Source: CAYSPT01 sp964432985
GTDB lineage: Bacteria > Muiribacteriota > CAYSPT01
Length of the DNA stretch: 34,858 nucleotides
Reading direction: 5' to 3'
NCBI GenBank assembly: GCA_964432985.1
Contig: CAYSPT010000055.1
Location: 1 to 34,858 of the forward strand
The notes beneath the pieces were generated by a model, which searched no databases, was not told where the DNA came from, and saw only the letters and a list, made by a program, of their open reading frames with translations. Positions 16,501 through 22,764 of the stretch are shown here, in pieces. Both the position numbers and the translations under genes were made by a program. Every line of letters begins with the position of its first letter. Position 1 is the stretch's first letter.

Positions 16501-19468
16501 TGGCGGAGAAGGTCAATGTCTGGCCCGACTCGTTGGTTGCTCCGGCATCCATACCGGTGGCCCAACCGGACACGGTCTGCGCTCCGGTGTCTTCGTCCAC
16601 CGTCTGGTCGCTTCCCGCGATAAAAACGGGGGCGTCGTTGGCGGCGATAATGAACAGTGTGGCCGTCTCGCTGGTGGAGCTGAAAGCGTAGGGATCGCCG
16701 TTGTTTATGGAAACATCCACCCCGGTGTCGCCGTTGCTGCCGCTGCTCTGGTCCCAGGCGCGGCAGGTAAACGTTGCCGTCCCGCTCCAGTCGCCGCTGG
16801 GGACGAACCGAATCAGCGCCGTGTGATCGAGAAGCAGCGCCGCGGTGTCCGCCACTCCCGAAATGTCCTGCCAGGAGCTTATGTAGTACTGCCAGGTCCC
16901 GTTGGTGCTGTCGACGGTGGTGATGGCCAGGCCGATGTTGGGGTCGTCGGAATCGGTCACGCGTCCCGAGAGCAGGTTCGCCACCGTCTCGCCGTTGTTG
17001 GGATCCTGGTCTTCACTGATGGGGGTGGGACTGGGCGTGGAGGTGAAAACCGGCGAATCATTGGTGTTGGTGATGTTGACGGTAAAGGTCTGGGTGGCGC
17101 CGGTGTCGCTGCCGCCTGCAGCGGTACCGCCGTTATCGGACAGGGTTACGCTGACTACGACCGAACCGAACGCGTTCGTCTCCGGGGTAAAGGTGAGATC
17201 GCCGCTGGCAGTGTCCACCGCCGGCTGCACCGAAAACTTCGACGGGTCGGCGGCGGTCACGGTGAACGTAAGAGTCTGGCCGGACTCGTCGCCGGGGCCC
17301 GGGCTTATTCCGGTTGCCCACCCGGCACTGGTGTAAGCCCCCGAATCCTCGTCAATCGTCTGGTCGGCCCCTTTGGTGAAGACGGGAGCGTCGTTGACCG
17401 CGTCGATGGTGATGGTGAATGTCTGATCGGCGCTTGTATCCGTGCCGCCGTTGGCGGTCCCTCCGTCATCGGAGAGGCTGACGGTCACCGTGGTTGAGCC
17501 GTTTTCATCCGCAGCGGGAGTGTAGCTCAACTGTCCGGCGGCGTCCACCGCCGGCTGTACCGAGAACAGGGTGGTGTCGGCGGCCGTCACGGAGAAGGTC
17601 AGGTTTTGAGCCGTCTCGAATGGCCCGGCACTGACGCCGGTGGCCCACCCGGCAGCGGTTTGTACGCCGCAGTCCTCGTTCACCGTCTGGTTGGCCCCTT
17701 TGGTGAAGACCGGGATATCATTGATCCCGTCGATGGTAATGGTGAAGGTCTGCTCCGCACTGGTATCCGAACCGCCGTTGGCGGTCCCTCCGTCATCGGA
17801 GAGCGTCACCGTCACCAGCACCTCTCCGAAAGCGTCATCCGCCAGGGTGTAGGTGAGATCTCCACTGGCGGAGTCCACCGCCGGCTGCACCGAGAAAGCA
17901 GTGGTATCGTCGGGCACGGCGGAAAAAGAAAGGTTCTGTCCCGACTCGTCGTCCGGCCCCGGGTCCATCCCCGTGGCCCACCCCGAAGCAGTGTGGCTCC
18001 CCGAGTCCTCGTCCACCGCCTGGTCGGCGCCGGCGGCAAACTGAGGAGCATCATTGGAGACGTTTACATGTATGGCCATGGAGTACACGGTATCGCCGTA
18101 GACGGTGCCGTCATGGACCTGAAACTCGAACAGAGTGTAGGTCACCCCGTTCTCCTCGGGCTCGGGAAGGAACTTCAGCATGGAAATCATGGCAGAGGCG
18201 AGCTCCTGCCCCAACAGGATATCCTCCCCGTCATTGGCGTCATTGGCGTTGGCGTCGAGAAAAAGCGTGCCGATGTTTTCCGGCGTCACCACTTTGATCT
18301 TCGAAAGCGGATCATTGTCAACATCGCTGTAGTTGAAATCCGCCGCGCTGAACGCCAGGACGGTGTCCTCGTTGGTGGTCACCGAACTGCCGGCGGCGGT
18401 GGGAGCATCGTTCACCGCGCTGATCTCCAGGGTCACCCCGGCGGTGTTGGAATCGGACGTTTCATCGGCAGCCTTAAAAGTAAACGCGTTGACGAAGGTG
18501 CCGTTGACATCGGATGCCGGCGTTAGAATGAACCGGCCCAGGTTGTTGGCGTAGGCCTGATCCTGGACGACGGCAGCGCCCTTGTTGCCTGGTTGTCCAT
18601 CATCGTAGGCATAGAGAGTACCGGTGCCGGAATCGGGCAGACTCACTATGGTAAACGTCTGTACGTTGTCCTCCACGTCAACAACGTGCGATCCCAGGGT
18701 GATCGTGACATCGGTGTCCTCGGTGATGTTGGAGGTGAACGCAGCGGCCACCGGTGGATCATCCACGGCAGTCACCTGGATGGCGATCTGCTTTTGAGCG
18801 GTCTTGAACTTCATGGATGTGGCTGATTCCTTGGCTAGGAAGAGAAACTCGCTGTTACCGTAGATATCGCCGGTAACGAGATGAATCTTAACAGTACCGT
18901 CACTGACTTCGGTGGTGGCACCGGACAGGGTGATAGTACCGTCACCCGAATCGAGCAGGGTGCAGAGCGTGTCATCCGGCAGCGAGTACAGATGGTAGGT
19001 GAGGGTATCGTTCTCCGGATCGGTCACGTAGGTGCTGAGATCGATGGTGTAGTCCCCGTCACCTTCATTCATACTGATGGTAATGAGCGTTTCGGTGACC
19101 TCGGGATTTTCGTTGACGTCCGCCACGGTTATCACCACCTCGTGGTCGATGCTCCCGTCGTTGATCTCGTAAGTAATGGAGTGAGCTTGAGCGGGAGCGT
19201 ATGTTTCGTAATCCACCTTGGTGGCGGTGGTCATAATTTTGTCAAAATCGATTTCATCCACGAGTTTCCAGAAACCGTCCTCACTGCTCGTGTGCAGTGT
19301 CCCGTCCCCGTGTCGGAATTGAGGAATTCCCGGAGCGTTCTCGATAGTCCCTACCAGTGTGTCCTCGGACGAATTTTCATTTGCATCTGATAGATAGAAA
19401 TCGGTGGCAAAAACCGCTCCCGAATATATCAACCAGATCGCAAGTACCACAGCCAGCACCCGCCTCAT
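10514..19468 (-). CDS. Giant secreted Ig/cadherin-like protein with CFI-box C-terminus
   Basis: This 2984-residue protein begins with a signal peptide (residues 1-21, likely cleaved after AVFA). A chain of cadherin/VCBS-like modules follows, many opening with NDAPVF or VNDAP. Five near-identical modules of about 110 residues start near 472, 583, 691, 943 and 1053. Further parts are a LamG/concanavalin-like domain (about 1550-1725), a Calx-beta domain (about 2017-2127), an InlB B-repeat-like segment (about 2128-2200) and six PKD-like domains (about 2313-2890). The last 80 residues carry CFVATAAYG plus later RD, GR, YY and SPP residues, which is the CFI-box-CTERM signature. The start ATG follows AAGGGG. 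It is probably a surface or secreted adhesin-like protein that binds calcium or sugars; the ligand is unknown. Confidence 0.9.
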   Translation of the reverse strand: MRRVLAVVLAIWLIYSGAVFATDFYLSDANENSSEDTLVGTIENAPGIPQFRHGDGTLHTSSEDGFWKLVDEIDFDKIMTTATKVDYETYAPAQAHSITYEINDGSIDHEVVITVADVNENPEVTETLITISMNEGDGDYTIDLSTYVTDPENDTLTYHLYSLPDDTLCTLLDSGDGTITLSGATTEVSDGTVKIHLVTGDIYGNSEFLFLAKESATSMKFKTAQKQIAIQVTAVDDPPVAAAFTSNITEDTDVTITLGSHVVDVEDNVQTFTIVSLPDSGTGTLYAYDDGQPGNKGAAVVQDQAYANNLGRFILTPASDVNGTFVNAFTFKAADETSDSNTAGVTLEISAVNDAPTAAGSSVTTNEDTVLAFSAADFNYSDVDNDPLSKIKVVTPENIGTLFLDANANDANDGEDILLGQELASAMISMLKFLPEPEENGVTYTLFEFQVHDGTVYGDTVYSMAIHVNVSNDAPQFAAGADQAVDEDSGSHTASGWATGMDPGPDDESGQNLSFSAVPDDTTAFSVQPAVDSASGDLTYTLADDAFGEVLVTVTLSDDGGTANGGSDTSAEQTFTITIDGINDIPVFTKGANQTVNEDCGVQTAAGWATGVSAGPFETAQNLTFSVTAADTTLFSVQPAVDAAGQLSYTPAADENGSTTVTVSLSDDGGTANGGTDTSADQTFTITIDAVNDAPVFTKGADQTIDEDSGAYTSAGWATGISPGPGDESGQTLTFTVTAADPSKFSVQPAVDTASGDLTFTPETNAFGSVVVSVTLSDNGGTAAGGSDTGATQTFTVNITNTNDSPVFTSTPSPTPISEDQDPNNGETVANLLSGRVTDSDDPNIGLAITTVDSTNGTWQYYISSWQDISGVADTAALLLDHTALIRFVPSGDWSGTATFTCRAWDQSSGSNGDTGVDVSINNGDPYAFSSTSETATLFIIAANDAPVFIAGSDQTVDEDTGAQTVSGWATGMDAGATNESGQTLTFSATAADTSLFSVQPAVDEASGDLTYTPAADAFGSTEVSVTLSDDGGTANNGSDTSAAQTITVSLTAVNDVPAFTKGSDQTVDEDSGAQTVTAWATGITAGAANESGQTMTFAVTATNTLLFSAQPDVDETSGDLTYTPADHANGSTEVSVILSDDGGTSNGGSDTSAAQTFLINLTALNDDPQLTASTSTFRLVQEGTVSITGCAVADLDVGVSNIGVTLEVAKGTITLAQTTGLAFSAGGDGQASMAFSGALVDVNNALAALQYDGAAGQSGADTLDITVNDLGNTGTGGGGDISDQVAVFINDAPALDNSGAPALTTVNEDDTDPGGDAASTLVPVPAVVTDTNGNTPGIALTGSNAESGGTWEYSTDAGGTWTSVPTVSDSSALLLEPDDMLRFVPVTDFNSDVNRDGTNEIFPSITYRAWDQTEGTAGATVEITSYLGGTWPYSTDAETAVVTVDNTNDTPTDMTLSPSAIDENATGAAVGVLSTTDIDGGDSFTYTVVEDESGYFQITGATLELKPAAFLNYEVSSSHGITVEVEDSGSSTFEKVLTVTVNDVNDPPVAGFGTALKLSGGGYVTIPADAMVNVGGGNIVTFSAWIRPDDVSGTQVFFHQPADAGELAVSLYLSGSQLVYELVNEGASSQTHTSTGSIMPGVWNHVAMVKEDDDTTTLYINGVLDSAGTPIASSILSAATPDEDVVLGAMDDGSNPFSGEVDEFRAFGTALDAVTITAWSFRGLDETHPAILYLGAYFHCDQPDDTSLLNTGGGPDGTLVNLDSADFVDSTVSGWIMTEDAPGGGTLPFFDEDGDLAYTYSVVTTPVDGSAAITNPSVNVFTYDPGSDLHDLAAGETAEVTFSFSVHDGTTSALTAETVYITVQGVNDAPVMDDAGDMKLTDIYENAADPAGDLVSAVIVSAGGDRVTDVDTAALEGVSVTAADSTDGTWEYSINSGGTWSGMGTVSGTESLLLRSTDMVRFVPNQAFDGTVDPGLTFRAWDQTAGTAGISADTSSNGGSTAYGITTETAAITVIPWSAVAFAAATSEAKESVTAVSLDVTVTPVTGLTVEVDYAVTDGTAAGSGVDYTLAAGTLTILPGVTVETIDFTVVEDTSDEDDETVEVTVSNPEYAYLGTVTAHTYTIQDNDYSITPSAGAGGGISPSSTVVVTEGNNQLFTMLPDTGWAVQDILVGGVSQGAADTYEFTSVSADNTISVSFMDVTKPEIVTVQTDDSDDDGHLNSVIFTYDKELLDGEEDINDWVVIDADGVTDLLSGLGNSAVAISGVTVTITLADTTGSDSDLFWAYLPDGQNGEIKNYYGVAADKDTTTGNATPVANAGANQQGPPQLITLDGSASSDADNHALTYLWELTSGPMTVSFSDETAAKPGVIVRAVGTYTFTLTVKDPLDFPGQDTVQVTVSNAAPIAVAGIDQSIVKDSDTDADFVLDGSNSRDANSFTGSSDIASYAWSVVSGPTEVSIVEDSLTTPTATFDTSVLAGGAYEFMLTVTDTAALLSTDTVLVTINDPNNYVPDADAGPDITTLPDKWIMLSGHESKDTDGTLLSYAWTQTGGPTVQLLNNTTVQALFLPITTGVYEFKLVVNDGQADSLPDYIKVEALASPADIPVAGIKNPVTEKYRNQVSLVTNLGEAVTLEGAVLGSSDGVTTTWSQLEGAAVEMDEDSLSISFSPVEEGVHVFALDAVRGSTQGRGATATVTVISAAANPPTASAGADQLAATAGTTVMMNGSGTDADNDTVTYTWNQVSGPVVILSDPASDDPTFVPVETGVYEFELVVSDGYFYSVPNRVYIVVNSDQNNVPTAGVANEEIQSGVNSSVILSASGSSDTDAADTLTYFWEQIYGPPVLLDNPYSAVPSFIPQYEGDYGFYLYVDDGNDRSIPKEVVVTVTEGGAPAPTPPGGTSDEGVSNSACFVATAAYGTPAARELDLLRAVRDRCLLPTAPGRALVNYYYRFSPPAARVISEDVELRRLSRNMLNPVVRMLSLMW
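15970..18055 (-). repeat. Near-identical 330-bp coding repeats
   Basis: Five copies of a cadherin-like module of about 327 bp lie here in the giant gene, with one unrelated module between copies three and four (about 16640-17050). Shared stretches such as ATGWA-type, SGDLTYTP and LSDDGGT residues recur in each copy. Such similarity suggests recent duplication and makes copy-number change or misassembly likely. Confidence 0.8.
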
Positions 19469-19492
19469 GGTGAATTCCCCTTTCTCTGCTGC

Positions 19493-19666
19493 TCCAAATG
19501 ATCAAACGCCATCCTCCGGCTTGATCCAAACATCATCTCCCGGCTTGACCCAAACATCATCTCCCGGCTTGACCCAAACATCATCTCCCGGCTTGACCCA
19601 AACGTCATCCTCCGGCTTGACCCAAACGTCATCCTCCGGCTTGACCCAAACGTCATCCTCCGGCTT
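19493..19666. repeat. 24-bp tandem repeat array truncated by a gap
   Basis: CGGCTT recurs at 19517, 19541, 19565, 19589, 19613, 19637 and 19661, an exact 24-bp period, with a decayed unit before it at about 19493. Units differ mainly in ACATCATCTCC versus ACGTCATCCTC. The array begins 25 bp upstream of the giant protein's start codon and runs into the scaffold gap. After the gap, GACCGGAGGATCCA completes a palindrome with CTCCGGCTT, which suggests the array grew from an intergenic palindromic element. Its true length is unknown. Confidence 0.9.
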
Positions 19667-19766
19667 NNNNNNNNNNNNNNNNNNNNNNNNNNNNNNNNNN
19701 NNNNNNNNNNNNNNNNNNNNNNNNNNNNNNNNNNNNNNNNNNNNNNNNNNNNNNNNNNNNNNNNNN
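19667..19766. other. Scaffold gap, 100 N
   Basis: Exactly 100 undetermined bases, the conventional size for a gap of unknown length. It falls inside the 24-bp repeat array, which probably caused the assembly break. The promoter of the giant protein gene may lie in or next to it. Confidence 0.97.
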
Positions 19767-19844
19767 GACCGGAGGATCCATTCACAATTCTAAGATTCGC
19801 TGCTTGTACGGTTCTATATTATATGCCATAACGCGGGATATCAA

Positions 19845-19874
19845 TTGTAGAAATGTAAAATAAGTTTCTATACC
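19845..19874 (+). promoter_or_regulatory. Possible promoter of the sigma-factor operon
   Basis: TTGTAG (19845-19850) and TATACC (19869-19874) have an 18-nt spacer in an AT-rich stretch upstream of the ECF sigma gene. The match is moderate. A separate auto-regulated ECF-type promoter cannot be excluded because its motif is unknown. Confidence 0.35.
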
Positions 19875-19903
19875 TTACGAATTGCCTTGGGGAATATAAG
19901 GAC

Positions 19904-19957
19904 TTAGGACCTGCGGGCCTGATCCGGTCCGAAAAAAAATCAGACTTTTTTAGGACC
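19904..19957 (+). promoter_or_regulatory. Leader with mutually exclusive stem-loops
   Basis: TTAGGACC occurs at 19904-19911 and again at 19950-19957. GGTCC at 19926-19930 can pair with either copy. The downstream pairing is extended by an A6/T6 stretch (19932-19951). This gives two alternative hairpins in the presumed leader of the sigma-factor operon. Confidence 0.4.
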
Positions 19958-20039
19958 ATTTCGGTACACTGATCGTCTATACCACCGGAAGCTGACAGAG
20001 AGAGGCTGAACACAGCTGAACAGCGCGACGCACAACAAC

Positions 20040-20609
20040 GTGAAAACAACTGACACCGAATTGGTCGAAGATTTCCAGCGGGGCGATGTATCCGCCTTCG
20101 ACGAACTGGTGGAACGTTACGGAAAGAAGGTTTTCTCCTACGTGTACCGGATGCTGGGTGACTATCACGAGAGCGAGGACGCGTTCCAGGACGTGTTTAC
20201 CAGAATCTACGCCACCATCAAGAGTTTCAGGGGCAGAGCTTCCTTCTCAACCTGGCTCTTTACGGTGGCCCGAAACACGTGCCTGGACAAACTGCGCCGC
20301 CGGAAGGTCGGCCGGTTCATCGACCGTTTCAGGGTGGGTGGGGGTACTTCCGAGCCGGTTTGTGGGAGAAAACAACCCGACCAGCTGGTGCTGGAAAAAG
20401 ACACCCGAAAGACGGTCCTGGAAGCAGTGGGATTCCTCCCCCCGGACCAGAAAGAAGTGGTCATTCTCAAGTACGGTGTCGGTTTTACGTTCAGAGAAAT
20501 ATCGGAGATCACCGGGGTCTCCGAATCAACCGCCAAGAGCCGGATGGTATACGCACTGGACAAGATGCGGTACCACCTGAAGGCCGCAGGGATTGGTGAA
20601 ACAATATGA
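20040..20609 (+). CDS. ECF-family RNA polymerase sigma factor
   Basis: This 189-residue protein has the two-domain ECF layout. Region 2 (about 15-90) includes DAFQDVFTRIY and the STWLFTVARNTCLDKLRR segment that contacts the -10 element. A linker follows, then region 4 (about 130-185) with LPPDQKEVVILKY and a helix-turn-helix around ISEITGVSESTAKSRM. It would direct RNA polymerase to a small regulon in response to a signal. The GTG start has no clear ribosome-binding site and is uncertain by a few codons. Its stop overlaps the next gene's start as ATGA, so the two are translationally coupled, the usual arrangement for a sigma/anti-sigma pair. Confidence 0.92.
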   Translation: MKTTDTELVEDFQRGDVSAFDELVERYGKKVFSYVYRMLGDYHESEDAFQDVFTRIYATIKSFRGRASFSTWLFTVARNTCLDKLRRRKVGRFIDRFRVGGGTSEPVCGRKQPDQLVLEKDTRKTVLEAVGFLPPDQKEVVILKYGVGFTFREISEITGVSESTAKSRMVYALDKMRYHLKAAGIGETI

Positions 20610-22669
20610 ACTGTCAAATAATCCAGGATTCAATCGTCGACTTCCTGTTCGATGAGCTGTCACCGGACAAGCGCGCACTGTTCGAGTCGCACCTGGAATC
20701 GTGCCAGGCGTGCCGCAGCCGGTTTGAAGAACTGAAGGCCACACACGAGCTCGTAGAGGAGGCGGACCTGGCACTTGATCACTGCCCCCGGTTCCGTCCG
20801 ACACAGATACAGGAAAGGGTGAAAACCATGGATACCGCACAGCAACGCCCGCCGGAAAAGAGTACCCGCTCCCAGTTTTCCTTCTTTGGATGGGCGTGGG
20901 CGCACGCCGGCAGCATCGTCGCACTGTTTTTCATCGGACTTATTTTTATGGCCATTTCCATGCCGCAGTATTCCCGTTCCCGTTACCAGGCCCGCTCCAA
21001 GTCGCGGCCTTATGTAGAGCGCCAGGACATGATGCAGGGCCTGGAAGTAAAATCTGAAAAACGTTACGCCCCGGCTCCCACGGGTTCGCGCTCACGCCTG
21101 GAAGAAGCGGAAAAGGTGGAGCTCGCCCCGGCCAACGGCAAGCCCTACGACACTGTCTTCTTCAAGGACTACGGGGTGAACCCCTTCGTCTCCACCGAGG
21201 ATGAAACGACTTCGACCTTCGGGATGGACGTGGACACCGCCTCGTACACCGTGACCCGGCGGTGGCTGATGGACGGGAACCTGCCCGATCGCGACTCGGT
21301 GCGCACTGAGGAGTTCATCAACTACTTCGACCAGGAATACGGCGACACGCAGGAAGCCTTCTCCATACACGTGGAAGGCAGCCGCTCCGAGTTCGGACGC
21401 CCCAATTACCACCTGGTCAAGATCGGGATAAAGGCCAGGGACGTAAGTTTCGAGGAGCGCAAAGCGGCCAACATGATCTTCGTGGTGGACGTATCCGGCT
21501 CCATGAACCGCGAAAACCGCCTGGGACTGGTAAAGAAGTCACTGCGGCGGCTGGCCAGGCACTTGAAGGACGGCGATAAAGTAGGACTGGTCATCTACGG
21601 CAGCCAGGGGCGGATGATCTCCGATCTGACCGCCGACCGGTACGCCATCATGGACGCCATCGACGAGCTGAGCTCAGGCGGCTCCACCAATGCCGAAGAA
21701 GGCCTGACCATTGCCTACACCATGGCCCGGCGCGGCTTCGAAGAAGGCAAGATCAACCGGATCATCCTGTGCAGCGACGGGGTAGCCAACGTCGGCCGTA
21801 CCGGGGCCAGGGGAATACTGAAGCAGGTCAAGCAGTACGCGGAAAAGGGAATCACCCTCACCGCCCTGGGTTTCGGCATGGGCAATTACAACGACGTGAT
21901 GATGGAGCAGCTGGCCAACAACGGCGACGGCAACTACTACTACGTCGATTCGGTTCAGGAAGCCAACCGCATCTTCAGAGACGGCGCCACCTCCATGCTC
22001 CAGGTGATGGGCTCCGACGCCAAGATACAGGTGGAGTTCAATCCCGACACCGTCGACCGCTTCAGGCTGCTGGGTTACGAGAACCGGCGGCTCAGGACCG
22101 AGGACTTTATGGACGACTCGGTGGACGCCGGCGAAGTGGGTGTCGGCCAGACGGTCACCGCCCTGTACGAGATTCGTGTACGGGACGACTTACGCGATCG
22201 GGACGACTTACGCGACCGGGACGACTTACGCGACCGGGACGACGTACGCGACTTCGGAGACAGTCTGCTGGGCACCGCCCGGATACGCTACCGCAACGTG
22301 GACACACGGCAGGTGGAGCACATCGAGCGGGTAATCAACGTAGCTGAAATCGACCTGGGATTCGCCAACACCTCCCCCCGGTTCAGATTCACCGCCGCGG
22401 TGGCCGAGTTCGCCGAGATCCTCAAGGAGAGCTACTGGGCAAAGGACGGCAGCCTGGATCACGTGCTGGAAGTGGCCCGCGAAGCCGCCTACGCCCACGG
22501 CGCCTACGCCCACGGCGCTCACGCCCACGACCAGGACAACGAAAAGGATCTCGAATTCCTCAAGCTGGTGAGAAAAGCCATCGTCATCAAGCAGAAGGGC
22601 TCGTCCCCGAGCCGCGACCGCAAGGACGACGAAGGTTTCGAAGATTACGACTATTACGAAGAGCGTTAA
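20606..22669 (+). CDS. Anti-sigma zinc finger fused to VWA/YfbK protein
   Basis: This 687-residue protein begins with a zf-HC2 anti-sigma domain (Cys3, His29, Cys33, Cys36), which would hold the upstream ECF sigma factor. A single membrane helix follows at about 96-118. The outer part is a YfbK-type protein: a VWA N-terminal region (about 195-250), a VWA domain with MIDAS DVSGSM near residue 295 and further metal-site residues in TNAEEG (about 363) and SDG (about 390), then a C-terminal YfbK/DUF3520 region. Odd features are four RDDLRD repeats (about 526-549) and a His-rich AYAHG repeat near 630. The layout predicts a sensor that links an extracytoplasmic metal-dependent binding domain to sigma release. 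The domains are clear; the signal is inferred and unknown. Confidence 0.9.
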   Translation: MNCQIIQDSIVDFLFDELSPDKRALFESHLESCQACRSRFEELKATHELVEEADLALDHCPRFRPTQIQERVKTMDTAQQRPPEKSTRSQFSFFGWAWAHAGSIVALFFIGLIFMAISMPQYSRSRYQARSKSRPYVERQDMMQGLEVKSEKRYAPAPTGSRSRLEEAEKVELAPANGKPYDTVFFKDYGVNPFVSTEDETTSTFGMDVDTASYTVTRRWLMDGNLPDRDSVRTEEFINYFDQEYGDTQEAFSIHVEGSRSEFGRPNYHLVKIGIKARDVSFEERKAANMIFVVDVSGSMNRENRLGLVKKSLRRLARHLKDGDKVGLVIYGSQGRMISDLTADRYAIMDAIDELSSGGSTNAEEGLTIAYTMARRGFEEGKINRIILCSDGVANVGRTGARGILKQVKQYAEKGITLTALGFGMGNYNDVMMEQLANNGDGNYYYVDSVQEANRIFRDGATSMLQVMGSDAKIQVEFNPDTVDRFRLLGYENRRLRTEDFMDDSVDAGEVGVGQTVTALYEIRVRDDLRDRDDLRDRDDLRDRDDVRDFGDSLLGTARIRYRNVDTRQVEHIERVINVAEIDLGFANTSPRFRFTAAVAEFAEILKESYWAKDGSLDHVLEVAREAAYAHGAYAHGAHAHDQDNEKDLEFLKLVRKAIVIKQKGSSPSRDRKDDEGFEDYDYYEER
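22181..22252 (+). repeat. Four 18-bp in-frame repeats (RDDLRD)
   Basis: Units start at 22181, 22199, 22217 and 22235, almost identical at the DNA level (CGGGACGACTTACGCGAY). They encode a charged insert between the VWA domain and the C-terminal region. Units can be gained or lost without changing frame. Confidence 0.9.
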
Positions 22670-22700
22670 AACAACACCGTCGTGCTGGATATGAAACCAC

Positions 22701-22740
22701 AGGTTTGGCCGCCGACCACGGCCAAACCTACTTTTTTTTT
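22701..22740 (+). terminator. Intrinsic terminator after the sigma/anti-sigma operon
   Basis: A perfect 11-bp stem (22701-22711 with 22719-22729), a 7-nt loop and nine T residues at 22732-22740. It lies 31 nt past the VWA gene and separates it from the next gene. Confidence 0.95.
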
Positions 22741-22764
22741 CCCAGTGAGGTACAATACTCAATA

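Noticed and set aside
19493..19666. Repeat-encoded peptide or extension of the giant protein
   Set aside because: The minus-strand frame through the array is not in frame with the giant gene's start and has no start signal of its own.
22705..22764. Upstream in-frame start for the peptidase-like gene
   Set aside because: It lies inside the terminator hairpin and would add a non-conserved-looking leader before the signal anchor. The ATG at 22765 is better.
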